NCBI GenBank assembly: GCA_009773205.1
Contig: WPAE01000024.1
Location: 1-64,000 of the forward strand
Direction: 5' to 3'
DNA length: 64,000 nt
Source: Ignavibacteria bacterium
GTDB taxonomy: Bacteria > Bacteroidota > Ignavibacteria > Ignavibacteriales > Melioribacteraceae
The notes under the pieces were generated by a model, which ran no database searches, had not been told where the DNA came from, and worked only from the letters and a program-made list of their open reading frames with translations. Of the stretch, positions 54,186-62,822 are shown one piece after another. A program made the translations under genes and the position numbers. How positions within the stretch are numbered: position 1 is the stretch's first letter; each line of letters begins with the position of its first letter.

Positions 54186-54898
54186 CAATACCGGCAATAG
54201 ATATATTATCCGGAAGAGTTACGCGTTTGCACAAAGGAGATTTTGCGCAAGCAAAGTTTTACGATAAAACGCCTTTAGATTGGGCAAAGAAGCTAGATTC
54301 TATTGGCGCAGTTTGGCTGCATATAGTTGATTTAGCCGCATCGTTGGACGGAAAAATTTCTGTAGCGGAACTAATAAACGATATTAAAGCATCAACAAAA
54401 CTTAAGATTGAGTTTGGCGGCGGAATAAAAACTTTTGAAAGCGCCGTAAAAGCTTTTGAGACTGGAGTTGATAGAATTGTAATTGGCTCTATTTCAGTTT
54501 CGCATAAAGATGTTTTTGAAAAAATAGTAAACAAATATGGATCTGAAAAAATTGTTGCTGCTGCCGATTCTAACAATGAAATGATTTTAATTAAAGGTTG
54601 GACAGAAAAAAGTTCTGTAAGTCTATGGCAGCATATCGAGTACGGCACTTCATTAGGACTCCAATATTTTTTATGTACCGATATTTCTAAGGATGGAACG
54701 CTTATGGGTCCGAACATTGAAATGTATAACCGGATTTTAGAAAAACACCCACAGATTAAATTAATTGCGTCTGGCGGAGTAGGAACTGCAGACGATTTAT
54801 TCAAGCTGTATCAAACAAAAGTTTACGCCGCAGTAGTAGGCAAAGCGATTTATGAAAACAAAATTACTTTAGAGGAGCTTACGCCATTTGTTAGCTAA
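54179..54898 (+). CDS. hisA: ProFAR isomerase
   Basis: 239 residues, TIM barrel of the HisA/HisF family. AIDILSGRVTRLHKGDFAQAKFY is typical of HisA, with the acidic catalytic Asp in AIDIL and TDISKDGTLMGPN near 165-177. It isomerises ProFAR to PRFAR. Overlaps hisF by 11 bases. Confidence 0.97.
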   Translation: MLAIPAIDILSGRVTRLHKGDFAQAKFYDKTPLDWAKKLDSIGAVWLHIVDLAASLDGKISVAELINDIKASTKLKIEFGGGIKTFESAVKAFETGVDRIVIGSISVSHKDVFEKIVNKYGSEKIVAAADSNNEMILIKGWTEKSSVSLWQHIEYGTSLGLQYFLCTDISKDGTLMGPNIEMYNRILEKHPQIKLIASGGVGTADDLFKLYQTKVYAAVVGKAIYENKITLEELTPFVS

Positions 54899-55643
54899 AA
54901 GAATTATTCCTTGTTTAGATGTTAAAGACGGGCGTGTTGTTAAAGGAACTAACTTTGTCAATCTTCAAGATGCAGGCGGCGCTGTTGAGCTTGCTTACAG
55001 ATATTACAAAGAAGGTGCCGACGAATTGGTTTTCCTAGATATATCTGCAACAGAAGAAAAAAGGAAAACATTGATTGAGATTGTTAAGGAAGTTGGCAAA
55101 GCAATCCGTATTCCATTTACTGTTGGCGGCGGAATTTCTGCACTTGCAGATATTGAAGCACAGCTTAAAGCCGGAGCAGATAAAGTTTCTCTTAATTCAT
55201 CTATTGTAAAGAATCCGCAGCTGATAAATGAGGCATCGAAACAATTTGGCGCGCAAGCAATTGTTGCAGCGGTGGATGTAAAAACTGTGAACGGAAAGAA
55301 AAGAGTTTTTGTTAAGGGTGGAAAAGAAGTAACCGATCTTGACGGCATTGAATGGTGCAAGCGTGTTTGTGAACACGGAGCTGGAGAAATACTTCTTACA
55401 TCTATGGATCGCGATGGAACAAGAAGCGGCTATGATGTTAAGTTTTTAAAACAAGTGGTTGATGCAGTCACAATTCCGGTTATTGCGAGCGGAGGCGCCG
55501 GAAAAGTGGAAGACTTTCTTGAAGCATTTGAGAAAGCTGAAATAGGCGCGTGCTTAGCCGCGGGATTGTTCCACTACAACATTCTAAATATCGGCGATCT
55601 GAAAAAATATCTAAAAGAAAATAATGTGAGAGTCAGATTGTGA
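54888..55643 (+). CDS. hisF: Imidazole glycerol phosphate synthase, cyclase subunit
   Basis: 251 residues from a TTG start supported by GAGGAG upstream. LAKRIIPCLDVKDGRVVKGTNF is the classical N-terminus, with catalytic Asp in CLDV and in SMDRDGTRSGYD. It closes the imidazole ring using HisH ammonia. Overlaps hisIE by 4 bases. Confidence 0.98.
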   Translation: MLAKRIIPCLDVKDGRVVKGTNFVNLQDAGGAVELAYRYYKEGADELVFLDISATEEKRKTLIEIVKEVGKAIRIPFTVGGGISALADIEAQLKAGADKVSLNSSIVKNPQLINEASKQFGAQAIVAAVDVKTVNGKKRVFVKGGKEVTDLDGIEWCKRVCEHGAGEILLTSMDRDGTRSGYDVKFLKQVVDAVTIPVIASGGAGKVEDFLEAFEKAEIGACLAAGLFHYNILNIGDLKKYLKENNVRVRL

Positions 55644-56257
55644 TTGATAAATCGAAATTAAATTATGAAAAGCTCTGCGGACTGATTCCAGCAATTGTTG
55701 TTGATATAAACAGCGATGCGGTGTTAATGCTCGGCTTCATGAATGAAGAAGCACTCGAGCTTACTCTCTCTTCAAAAAAAGTTACATTCTTTAGCAGAAC
55801 GAAAAATGCCTTGTGGGTAAAAGGGGAAACATCCGGTAACTATCTTGAACTATCTGATATTAAAAACGATTGCGATAATGATACTTTGTTGGTTTACGCA
55901 AAACCTCAAGGACCAACTTGCCATACTGGCGAATACTCTTGCTTTGGAGTAAAAGGAAACCATTCTAAGTTCTTACTTCAACTGTACGAGTTAATAAAAA
56001 ATAGAAAGATGGAATTACCCGAAGGTTCTTACACTACAAGGCTTTTTCATGAAGGAACGAATAAGATAATCCAGAAAGTTGGCGAAGAAGCCATTGAAAC
56101 AGTTATTGCAGCAAAGAACCGCAACCGCAAAGAAATTATCAATGAAGTCTCCGATTTATTCTATCACTTATTTGTGATGCTTGCAGAGCAGGATATTGAG
56201 TTTGATGAAATAATTGAAAACCTTTATGTAAGAAATAAGAAGTTACCTCAAAATTGA
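55640..56257 (+). CDS. hisIE: Phosphoribosyl-AMP cyclohydrolase / phosphoribosyl-ATP pyrophosphatase
   Basis: 205 residues, bifunctional, from a GTG start. The HisI half has MLGFMNEEALELTL, FFSRTKNALWVKGETSGNYLEL and the zinc-binding GPTCHTGEYSCF. The HisE half (~110-200) has SYTTRLFHEGTNKIIQKVGEEAIETVIAAK. Steps two and three of the pathway. Ten bases separate it from the DUF1801 gene. Confidence 0.98.
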   Translation: MIDKSKLNYEKLCGLIPAIVVDINSDAVLMLGFMNEEALELTLSSKKVTFFSRTKNALWVKGETSGNYLELSDIKNDCDNDTLLVYAKPQGPTCHTGEYSCFGVKGNHSKFLLQLYELIKNRKMELPEGSYTTRLFHEGTNKIIQKVGEEAIETVIAAKNRNRKEIINEVSDLFYHLFVMLAEQDIEFDEIIENLYVRNKKLPQN

Positions 56258-56267
56258 AAGGCAACTT

Positions 56268-56687
56268 ATGGCAGAACTTAAAACCCAAAAGACCGATGCG
56301 AGCGTTAGTAAGTTTTTAGCTTCTTTATCAGATAAACAAAAGAAGGAAGACTCCTTTACCATTCTCGAAATGCTTAAGAAGGCAAGCAAAAGCGAACCAA
56401 AAATGTGGGGAGGCGCAATCATTGGTCTTAAAGACAGAAAGATTAAATACGAATCCGGCAGAGAACTTGATTGGTTCACAATTGGTTTTTCTCCACGCAA
56501 ACAAAACATTGCTCTTTATCTGCCTGGCGGATACGAAGCTGTTGCAGATGTAATTGAAAATCTTGGCAAGTATAAAACCGGCAAAGGATGTTTGTACATT
56601 AACAAACTTTCCGATGTAGATACAAAAGTTTTGCAGAAAACTTTTAATGAATCTGTAAAGAGAGCGAAAGAAAATTGCGGATGTTGA
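56268..56687 (+). CDS. DUF1801 family protein at the end of the his operon
   Basis: 139 residues. The pattern SVSKFLASLSDKQKKEDSFTILEML...PKMWGGAIIGLKDRKIKYESGRELDWFTIGFSPRKQNIALYLPGGY matches the DUF1801/YdhG-like fold. Function is unknown. It is 10 bases after hisIE and probably co-transcribed, but no role in histidine metabolism is evident. Confidence 0.85.
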   Translation: MAELKTQKTDASVSKFLASLSDKQKKEDSFTILEMLKKASKSEPKMWGGAIIGLKDRKIKYESGRELDWFTIGFSPRKQNIALYLPGGYEAVADVIENLGKYKTGKGCLYINKLSDVDTKVLQKTFNESVKRAKENCGC

Positions 56688-56994
56688 AGTAAAATAGCTT
56701 TTAGCTTTTAGTTGTTAGCAAGTTTGACTTAGTTTTCAAGGTTGAAATTCCAAAGAGTTACAAGAATCGGGATATTATAAAAAGTAGAGACGCGCCGAGC
56801 TTGTCCCGTGCTTTTTACGGGGTGCGTCTCAAAATAAACAAGTTAGCAATGGAGACGCGTGCGACGCGTCTCTACAACAGCTTTGTAAAACTTCCCCGTG
56901 TAAAATAGCAAGCGGCAAATGAAGCAAGTCTCCACGTTAGGAAATTAAAGGAATGAAAGTAAAGATGAACCACAGGGCAGTCTTTACATAAGTT
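56688..56994. other. Intergenic region with two GAGACGCG palindromes
   Basis: 307 bases between convergent operons without a gene. It contains two related inverted repeats (56787-56830 and 56852-56872). No clear intrinsic terminator with a T-run is visible for either operon; the palindromes may serve instead. Confidence 0.5.
56787..56872. repeat. Two GAGACGCG-type inverted repeats
   Basis: GAGACGCGCC (56787-56796) faces GGTGCGTCTC (56821-56830). Then GAGACGCGT (56852-56860) and ACGCGTCTC (56864-56872) form a 9-bp perfect stem with a 3-base loop. The repeated GAGACGC motif and the high GC contrast with flanking AT-rich DNA and suggest a dispersed palindromic repeat family. Confidence 0.65.
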
Positions 56995-57309
56995 TTATTC
57001 AAACTCTATTAATAGTTGGTTTTTTGTAACCATCTTGCCAGAAGTAACTTTAATTTCTTTAACCTTACCAGTAATTTCCGAAGTAACCGTGTTTTTCATC
57101 TTCATCGCTTCAAGAATAAGAATTTTATCGCCTTCTTTTACGTGCTGTCCTGGCTTAACATAAATATCACTGATGACACCTGGAATGAAAGCATTCAAAT
57201 GTTTTGGGTTTGGAGCTTCATATTTTTTACGGAAACGAAACTTACGTGTAAGTTTTGTTTCATAAACAGTATCATCTATTACGAGTTGGTTCGGTTTCAG
57301 TTCTATCAT
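56995..57309 (-). CDS. Biotin carboxyl carrier protein of an acyl-CoA carboxylase
   Basis: 104 residues. The biotinyl/lipoyl domain covers the C-terminal 70 residues, with biotinylated Lys70 in LEAMKMKNTV and flanking beta hairpins. The N-terminal ~35 residues are basic. It carries carboxybiotin from a biotin carboxylase to the carboxyltransferase encoded 3 bases upstream. The biotin carboxylase gene is not in the window. Confidence 0.93.
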   Translation of the reverse strand: MIELKPNQLVIDDTVYETKLTRKFRFRKKYEAPNPKHLNAFIPGVISDIYVKPGQHVKEGDKILILEAMKMKNTVTSEITGKVKEIKVTSGKMVTKNQLLIEFE

Positions 57310-57312
57310 AGC

Positions 57313-58857
57313 TTAAAAAGGGGGAATTCCATGTTTTTTAGCCGGGCGAGATTCTTTCTTCGCGGCGGATAAGTTTAATGTATGAATTAGTATTCTTCTC
57401 GTTTCTTCAGGGTTAATTACCGCATCAATATAACCATTAGCCGCAGCAACGTAAGGATTAGCAAATTTCTCTGTGTATTCTTTTACTTTCTGCTGGCGCA
57501 TAGCGTTTGGATCGGCTGCCGTTGAAATTTCGTTCTTGAAAATAATGTTTGCAGCACCTTCGGGTCCCATAACTGCAATTTCTGCAGTTGGCCAAGCGTA
57601 AACAAAATCGGCGCCAAGATGGCGCGAGCACATTGCTATGTATCCGCCGCCGTAAGCCTTTCTTAAAATTACAGTCATCTTCAAAACAGTAGCCTCGCTG
57701 TATGAGTAAAGTACTTTAGCTCCGTGACGAATAACCCCGGCGTGTTCTTGATCTACGCCAGGTAAATAACCGGGAAGATCTACTAATGTAAGAAGAGGAA
57801 TGTTAAAGGCATTGCAGAAGCGAATGAAGCGTGCAGCTTTGTTCGATGAATCAACATCAAGAACTCCGGCTAATACTGCCGGTTGATTGCCAATAATTCC
57901 TATTGATTGCCCGTTAAGTCTGGCAAAACCTATAACTATGTTGGCAGCCCAATACTGCTGTACCTCAAAGAAGTCGGAATCATCTACAATAGAATAAATA
58001 ATATCTCTAATATCATAAGGCAATGTAGGGTTGGAAGGGATAATTTTTTCGATAACATAATCTTGCTTTGGCTTTTTGGGTGTGTATGGATCAGCTTTCT
58101 TCGAATTATTCCACGGAATGTATGAAAGTAGTTTTCTAATTTGATCAAAGCATTCGTATTCATCTTTTGCAAAGAAATGCGCATTGCCTGTAATTTCACT
58201 TTGAATTCTTGCTCCGCCTAGGTCTTCCATCGAAATTTCTTCACCAAGAACAGTTTTAATTACTTCTGGACCGGTAATAAACATTTTAGAAATTTGATCA
58301 ACAACAAAAACAAAATCTGTAAGAGCAGGAGAATAAACTGCACCGCCGGCACAAGGACCAAGAATAACAGAAATTTGTGGAATTACGCCGCTTGCTAAAG
58401 TATTGCGGTAAAAAATTTCTCCGTAACCTGCTAAAGAATTTACACCTTCCTGAATTCTTGCGCCGCCGGAATCATTAATGCCAATCAAAGGAATACCCAT
58501 TTTGACGGAATGATCCATAATTTTTGTAATCTTGCGGGCATGAGCTAAACCTAAAGAGCCGCCTGCAACTGTAAAATCTTGCGCGAAGATGCAAACCGGA
58601 TGACCAATAATCATTCCTGTTCCAGTAATAACACCATCAGCCGGAAGGTCTTTATTCTCCATTCCAAAATCTTTACCGGCATGTTTTACAAATAAATCAA
58701 ACTCAAAAAATGTTCCAGGGTCTAATAATGAATCAATTCTTTCTCTTGCTGTTAACTTTCCTGTAGCTTTCTGTTTTTGTATCGCCTTTTCTCCTCCGCC
58801 AACACTAACTTTCTCTTGACGAAAGAGAAAGTCTTTCAACTTACTAAGGATAGACAT
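57313..58857 (-). CDS. Acyl-CoA (propionyl-CoA-type) carboxylase, carboxyltransferase beta subunit
   Basis: 514 residues, the usual length of PccB/MmdA-type carboxyltransferases. Two crotonase-like halves: SVGGGEKAIQKQKATGKLTARERID start region, GGARIQEGVNSLAGYGEIFYRN and GPCAGGAVYSPALTDF (oxyanion-hole glycines) in the first; GVIRHGAKVLYSYSEATVLKMTVILRKAYGGGYIAM in the second. It transfers CO2 from biotin to acyl-CoA. With MeaB at 31 kb it suggests propionyl-CoA carboxylation; a decarboxylase role is also possible. Confidence 0.92.
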   Translation of the reverse strand: MSILSKLKDFLFRQEKVSVGGGEKAIQKQKATGKLTARERIDSLLDPGTFFEFDLFVKHAGKDFGMENKDLPADGVITGTGMIIGHPVCIFAQDFTVAGGSLGLAHARKITKIMDHSVKMGIPLIGINDSGGARIQEGVNSLAGYGEIFYRNTLASGVIPQISVILGPCAGGAVYSPALTDFVFVVDQISKMFITGPEVIKTVLGEEISMEDLGGARIQSEITGNAHFFAKDEYECFDQIRKLLSYIPWNNSKKADPYTPKKPKQDYVIEKIIPSNPTLPYDIRDIIYSIVDDSDFFEVQQYWAANIVIGFARLNGQSIGIIGNQPAVLAGVLDVDSSNKAARFIRFCNAFNIPLLTLVDLPGYLPGVDQEHAGVIRHGAKVLYSYSEATVLKMTVILRKAYGGGYIAMCSRHLGADFVYAWPTAEIAVMGPEGAANIIFKNEISTAADPNAMRQQKVKEYTEKFANPYVAAANGYIDAVINPEETRRILIHTLNLSAAKKESRPAKKHGIPPF

Positions 58858-58937
58858 TTTACCTCACACACTATGGATTGATTATAAATACGGCGTAAAC
58901 TTACTGAAATTTAAAACTATTAGGAAAAGTTCGTACT

Positions 58938-59699
58938 CTAAAGCAACTTAATGTCTTTTAAGAAGGGAAGTGAGTCTCTTGTTTCAGAAACTTCATTAAT
59001 ATTAATTTCTTGTACAATAATTTTCTCTTCGCCTCCTATAGAAATCAGTTCTTTGCCAGCCGGATTGCAAATAACACTATTACCATTGTAATAATTTTTA
59101 GGGTCTGTTCCGGTTCTGTTTACGCCAATTACGAAACACTGGTTTTCTATTGCTCTTGCTTTTAATAGCGTTTGCCAATGTTCAATTCTTGGTACTGGCC
59201 AATTAGCAATATTGATTAATAGACCAACATCTTTTTTTGCGTACAAGCGAAAAAGTTCAGGAAATCTGAGATCGTAACAAATGCTTAAACCTATTTTGAG
59301 ATGATTGATTTCTGTAACAACCAATTCGTTTGAAGCAGTGTAGTTTTTGTCTTCTCCTGCAAAACTAAACGGATGAATTTTTCTGTAACGCGCCATAAGC
59401 AATCCGTTTTCGTTGAAGTGTATCATCGAGTTGTAGATTTCTTTTGCATCTCTTTCTATCACGCCGCATAAAATATTCGTCTTTAATCTGTCAGATAGTG
59501 ACATAAAGTACTGAGTTGAAGCTCCATCAATTTCTTCTGCAAACTGTGAAGAGTTCATCGTAAATCCAGTCAGAGTTAGTTCCGGAAAGATTAGTAAATC
59601 TGGCTTCTCTTCAAGTGAAGAAACGAGTTTGTTTATCTTCTCAATATTAGCCGGTGGATTTTCCCACTCTATAGCTAATTGAACCAAACCTATCTTCAT
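58938..59699 (-). CDS. Nitrilase-superfamily carbon-nitrogen hydrolase (omega-amidase-like)
   Basis: 253 residues from the ATG at 59699, where TGGAGAAT gives a good ribosome-binding site; upstream starts add eight residues. The Glu-Lys-Cys catalytic triad is visible: Glu in FPELTLTGF, Lys in YRKIHPFSF and Cys in SICYDLRFPELFR. The sequence resembles omega-amidases (YafV/Nit2) that hydrolyse alpha-ketoglutaramate, though the substrate is not proven. Monocistronic; diverges across 334 bases from the DUF4395 gene. Confidence 0.92.
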   Translation of the reverse strand: MKIGLVQLAIEWENPPANIEKINKLVSSLEEKPDLLIFPELTLTGFTMNSSQFAEEIDGASTQYFMSLSDRLKTNILCGVIERDAKEIYNSMIHFNENGLLMARYRKIHPFSFAGEDKNYTASNELVVTEINHLKIGLSICYDLRFPELFRLYAKKDVGLLINIANWPVPRIEHWQTLLKARAIENQCFVIGVNRTGTDPKNYYNGNSVICNPAGKELISIGGEEKIIVQEININEVSETRDSLPFLKDIKLL

Positions 59700-60033
59700 T
59701 ATATTCTCCATTACAATTATCAATTCTAATTTAAATAATTCTGCCTTATGCTTTACAATTTTTCAATTTTATCAGAATGATGAAAATTAAACTACGTTTG
59801 TGTATGAATCATTTTACGTTTCAATCTATTAAAAAGGCTAAGTCTTACTTACATTACTTTAGGGCACCTCTAAAAACTTTTGTTTTAAAATGTTTCATCC
59901 CGCAAAGCGGGACAAAAGAAATTGATATTTTTAGAGGCGGCCTTTAGTTACTACAAATTTTTTATAATTGAAAATTTAAGGTAGTAACAAACTGTTTTAA
60001 TACGTCTAATCTTACAACTAAAGGAGTAACAGT
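59700..60033. other. Divergent intergenic region with a repeat copy
   Basis: Must hold promoters for the amidase (minus) and the DUF4395 gene (plus). It contains the second 81-bp inverted-repeat element at 59862-59942 and AAGGAG at 60020-60025. No gene recognised. Confidence 0.5.
59862..59942. repeat. 81-bp inverted-repeat element, copy 2
   Basis: GGGCACCTCTAAAA at 59862-59875 faces TTTTAGAGGCGGCC (59929-59942), the same terminal repeats as copy 1 with two changes. The inner CCCGC-AAA-GCGGG stem is identical to that at 41002-41014. Both copies lie in the same orientation. Confidence 0.85.
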
Positions 60034-60696
60034 ATGATTAATATCATAAAATTTGGTGAAGAAGTAAAAGGCTACAGCATTCCAGTTCTAAACGAAAGAG
60101 AAATTAGGGCTGCTGCCGGAATTTTGTTTCTGGCTATGTTAATTTCGTTAGTGTTAATCTTATCAGGCGGTAATTTTGTTCCAATTAAATATATGATAAC
60201 ACTCTTTCTTACAGATTTTATTATCCGTGTTTTCATAAATCCAAAATTTGCTCCAACGCTCATTGTTGGTAGATGGATAGTTAGAAACCAGACACCGGAA
60301 TATGTGGGCGCCAAGCAGAAAAAATTTGCTTGGATAATTGGAATTGTACTTGCCTCTATAATGTTTATACACATGGTTGTAATAAATGCGTTTAGTCCTA
60401 TAACAGGAATTATCTGTTTAATCTGCTTAATCTTTCTTTTCTTCGAATCGGCATTTGGAATTTGCCTTGGCTGCAAATTTTATTCTATGATTTACAAAGA
60501 GAAAGCCCAATACTGTCCAGGCGAAATCTGCGAAGTAAAAGACCGCCACGAAATTCAAAAAATTTCCTTAAATCAATGGCTTATAGTACTTGGTTTAGCA
60601 GCATACATGCTTGTAGTTGGATTACTTTTCGATGAAAACTTTCGCATGATGCCTTATGATATTTTTGGGATAGAAGACACTTCGCAACAGAAATAG
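60034..60696 (+). CDS. DUF4395 family membrane protein
   Basis: 220 residues. The DUF4395 pattern is visible: NEREIRAAAGILFLAML, a region with FINPKFAPTLIVGRWIVRN, and ESAFGICLGCKFYSMIY, whose CLGCKFY is the family's CxGCxxY motif. Four or five transmembrane helices. Additional Cys (YCPGEIC) follow. Function unknown; proteins of this type often occur with thioredoxin or rhodanese-type genes. The next gene encodes a CoA-disulfide-reductase-like flavoprotein, possibly related redox biology (inference). Confidence 0.82.
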   Translation: MINIIKFGEEVKGYSIPVLNEREIRAAAGILFLAMLISLVLILSGGNFVPIKYMITLFLTDFIIRVFINPKFAPTLIVGRWIVRNQTPEYVGAKQKKFAWIIGIVLASIMFIHMVVINAFSPITGIICLICLIFLFFESAFGICLGCKFYSMIYKEKAQYCPGEICEVKDRHEIQKISLNQWLIVLGLAAYMLVVGLLFDENFRMMPYDIFGIEDTSQQK

Positions 60697-60713
60697 ATTT
60701 CGAGCTTTTGTAA

Positions 60714-60733
60714 GGCGCTGCGTGTGCGGCGCC
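60714..60733 (+). other. Small GC-rich hairpin after the DUF4395 gene
   Basis: GGCGC (60714-60718) and GCGCC (60729-60733) form a 5-bp stem with a 10-base loop, 18 bases after the stop; no T-run follows. It may mark the transcript end. Confidence 0.35.
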
Positions 60734-60786
60734 AATTAATTACACACTCAAGTTTACTTCAAAAAGATTTCTCGAACTAAATTTTT

Positions 60787-60794
60787 TATATTTG
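60787..60794 (+). promoter_or_regulatory. Candidate Bacteroidota-type -7 element
   Basis: TATATTTG matches TAnnTTTG 26 bases before the GTG start at 60820. An upstream TTG at the usual spacing is not obvious. Confidence 0.4.
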
Positions 60795-60819
60795 GCGTTA
60801 AATAAAGAGAAAAGCGCAA

Positions 60820-62184
60820 GTGATTTACCACAACCCGCAAAAAAATATTGTTGTAATTGGCGGCAATGCTGCTGGTCCGGCTGCTGCTGCAAAAGCAAAA
60901 CGGGTTAATCCTAATGCAAAAGTAATTATGTTTGAAGCGGGAGAGTTTATTTCTACCGGAACTTGTGAGCTGCCTTATGTGCTTTCAAATGTAATTAGAG
61001 GATACGAAAAAATTGTATTGTACACACCGGAAAAATTTGAAGCTGAAAAAGGTGTAAAAGTTTTTACTAACCACAGAGTAGAAAAAATTAACAGAAATCT
61101 GAAAACTATTTCTGTTAGAAATCTTATAAGTAATCATTTGGTGGATTTCCCTTACGATAAATTAATCATTACATCCGGCTCAAAAGCAAAAAAACTTGAG
61201 CAGCTTCATCAAAATTCTTCTAATGTTTTTACATTTAAAACAGCAGCCGATTTAATTGCGCTTCAGAAATACATTGCTCTAAAAAACGCAAAAAAAGTAT
61301 TGATAATTGGCGCTGGTCTCGTTGGATTAGAATTAGCTGAAGCGCTTAGCTCCATCAATTTACAAGTAATTCTAATTGATAAAGAATTACTTCCTATGCC
61401 AAATGCAGAAATTGTAATAAAGAGAAGAATTCTTGAAACATTAAATGAAAATGGAATTGAATTTTGCGGCGGTGTATATGCACCAAAATTTTATTTTAAC
61501 GAAGACTATGTAAAAAGTATAGAACTTGACGGCTGGCGAAAGGAAATTGATATTGTTATACAAGCAATCGGTTTTGAACCGAATGTTGATCTTTCTGTTG
61601 CTGCTAAGTTAGATATTGGAACAAAAGGCGGTATTAAGATAGATTCAAAGGCGAGAACGAGTGATTCTAACATTTTTGCTGCCGGAGATTGTATTGAAGT
61701 AATTAATCGGATTACGAATAGACCGGAATATATTCCTCTAGCAACTTACGCAAGGGATTTTGGTTATGCTGCCGGAGAAAATGCAGCCGGCGGAAATTGC
61801 ACAGTTCAACCTGTTATCAAAAATATTTCTGTTAAAGTTTTTGATAATGTTTATGTCAGCGTAGGACTAACTTCTGCCGAAGCAATCGAAAATAAATTTC
61901 GGGTTGATTCGATAAGCGCTGAAGCAAATAACTTAGTTAAAGTTATGCCCGGTTCAAGAAAAACTTACGGAAATATTTTATACGAAATTGGCAGCCAAAG
62001 AATTCTTGGCGCAAGTTTTTTTGGCGGCAGGGAAGTAATTGGTTACGCAGATTTAATCAGCTTAATGATTCAAAATAATATGAAAGCCAGTGAACTATCG
62101 AAAATTAATTACAATTACACTCCGCCGCTTTCGCCATTTGTAAACATTATGGCATTGTTAGGAAAAACTTTAATTAGGAAATAG
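60820..62184 (+). CDS. CoA-disulfide-reductase/NADH-oxidase-like FAD oxidoreductase
   Basis: 454 residues from a GTG start. FAD-binding VVIGGNAAGPAAAAKAKR begins at residue 11. Cys49 in TGTCELPYVLS occupies the redox-active Cys position of coenzyme A disulfide reductases (SxxxCGLPY in the family). A second nucleotide-binding VLIIGAGLVGLELAEAL lies near 165, and FAAGDCIEV near 290 closes the FAD site. A C-terminal dimerisation domain is present. It may reduce CoA disulfide or persulfide, or act as an NADH oxidase; sequence alone does not decide. The next gene, upp, abuts without spacing. Confidence 0.85.
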   Translation: MIYHNPQKNIVVIGGNAAGPAAAAKAKRVNPNAKVIMFEAGEFISTGTCELPYVLSNVIRGYEKIVLYTPEKFEAEKGVKVFTNHRVEKINRNLKTISVRNLISNHLVDFPYDKLIITSGSKAKKLEQLHQNSSNVFTFKTAADLIALQKYIALKNAKKVLIIGAGLVGLELAEALSSINLQVILIDKELLPMPNAEIVIKRRILETLNENGIEFCGGVYAPKFYFNEDYVKSIELDGWRKEIDIVIQAIGFEPNVDLSVAAKLDIGTKGGIKIDSKARTSDSNIFAAGDCIEVINRITNRPEYIPLATYARDFGYAAGENAAGGNCTVQPVIKNISVKVFDNVYVSVGLTSAEAIENKFRVDSISAEANNLVKVMPGSRKTYGNILYEIGSQRILGASFFGGREVIGYADLISLMIQNNMKASELSKINYNYTPPLSPFVNIMALLGKTLIRK

Positions 62185-62811
62185 ATGAAGAACTTCAAGC
62201 TAGTAGATAACCCTTTGGTAAAAAGAGATGTAACAATTTTAAGAAACAAAGAAACAGATACTGCTGCTTTTCGGGCTGCTCTTAACAGAGTATCTTATGC
62301 TATTGCAATAGAGTTAGCAAAGAAATTTGAACTTGCCGATATACAAGTTGCTACGCCGCTAGAAGTTACTAACGGTTTTAAACTCAAAAAACAGATTGTG
62401 CTGGTTCCGGTGCTTCGCGCTGGATTGAGTATGGTTGAAGCATTTTTAAAAATGATACCGGATGCAAAAGTTGGGCACATCGGCTTGCAGAGAGATGAAA
62501 AAACTTTGCAGCCAATAGATTATTATTACAAAACGCCATCGCATTTGGATCAATCAGTAACAATTGTTGTAGATCCAATGCTTGCAACAGGCGGAAGCGC
62601 TGTAGCATCTTTTAATTCCTTGAAGAATAAAGGTGCAAACAACTGTCTTTTAGCTTGTTTAATTGCTGCGCCAGAAGGTATTAAAAGGATGGGAGAGGAA
62701 CATCCCGAAATTGAGATTTACTCCGCAGCGCTTGATAGGCAGTTAAGCAATTTTGGTTACATTCTTCCCGGTTTAGGCGATGCTGGAGACCGGGCTTTCG
62801 GCACATTTTGA
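62185..62811 (+). CDS. upp: Uracil phosphoribosyltransferase
   Basis: 208 residues. The PRPP-binding motif is VVDPMLATGGSAVASF, and VPVLRAGLSMVEAFLKMIPDAKVGHIGLQRD is the conserved upstream region. The C-terminal GDAGDRAFGT is the uracil-binding signature. It salvages uracil to UMP. The ATG directly follows the preceding stop. Rel/SpoT follows after 11 bases. Confidence 0.97.
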   Translation: MKNFKLVDNPLVKRDVTILRNKETDTAAFRAALNRVSYAIAIELAKKFELADIQVATPLEVTNGFKLKKQIVLVPVLRAGLSMVEAFLKMIPDAKVGHIGLQRDEKTLQPIDYYYKTPSHLDQSVTIVVDPMLATGGSAVASFNSLKNKGANNCLLACLIAAPEGIKRMGEEHPEIEIYSAALDRQLSNFGYILPGLGDAGDRAFGTF

Positions 62812-62822
62812 AATAAGCACTA

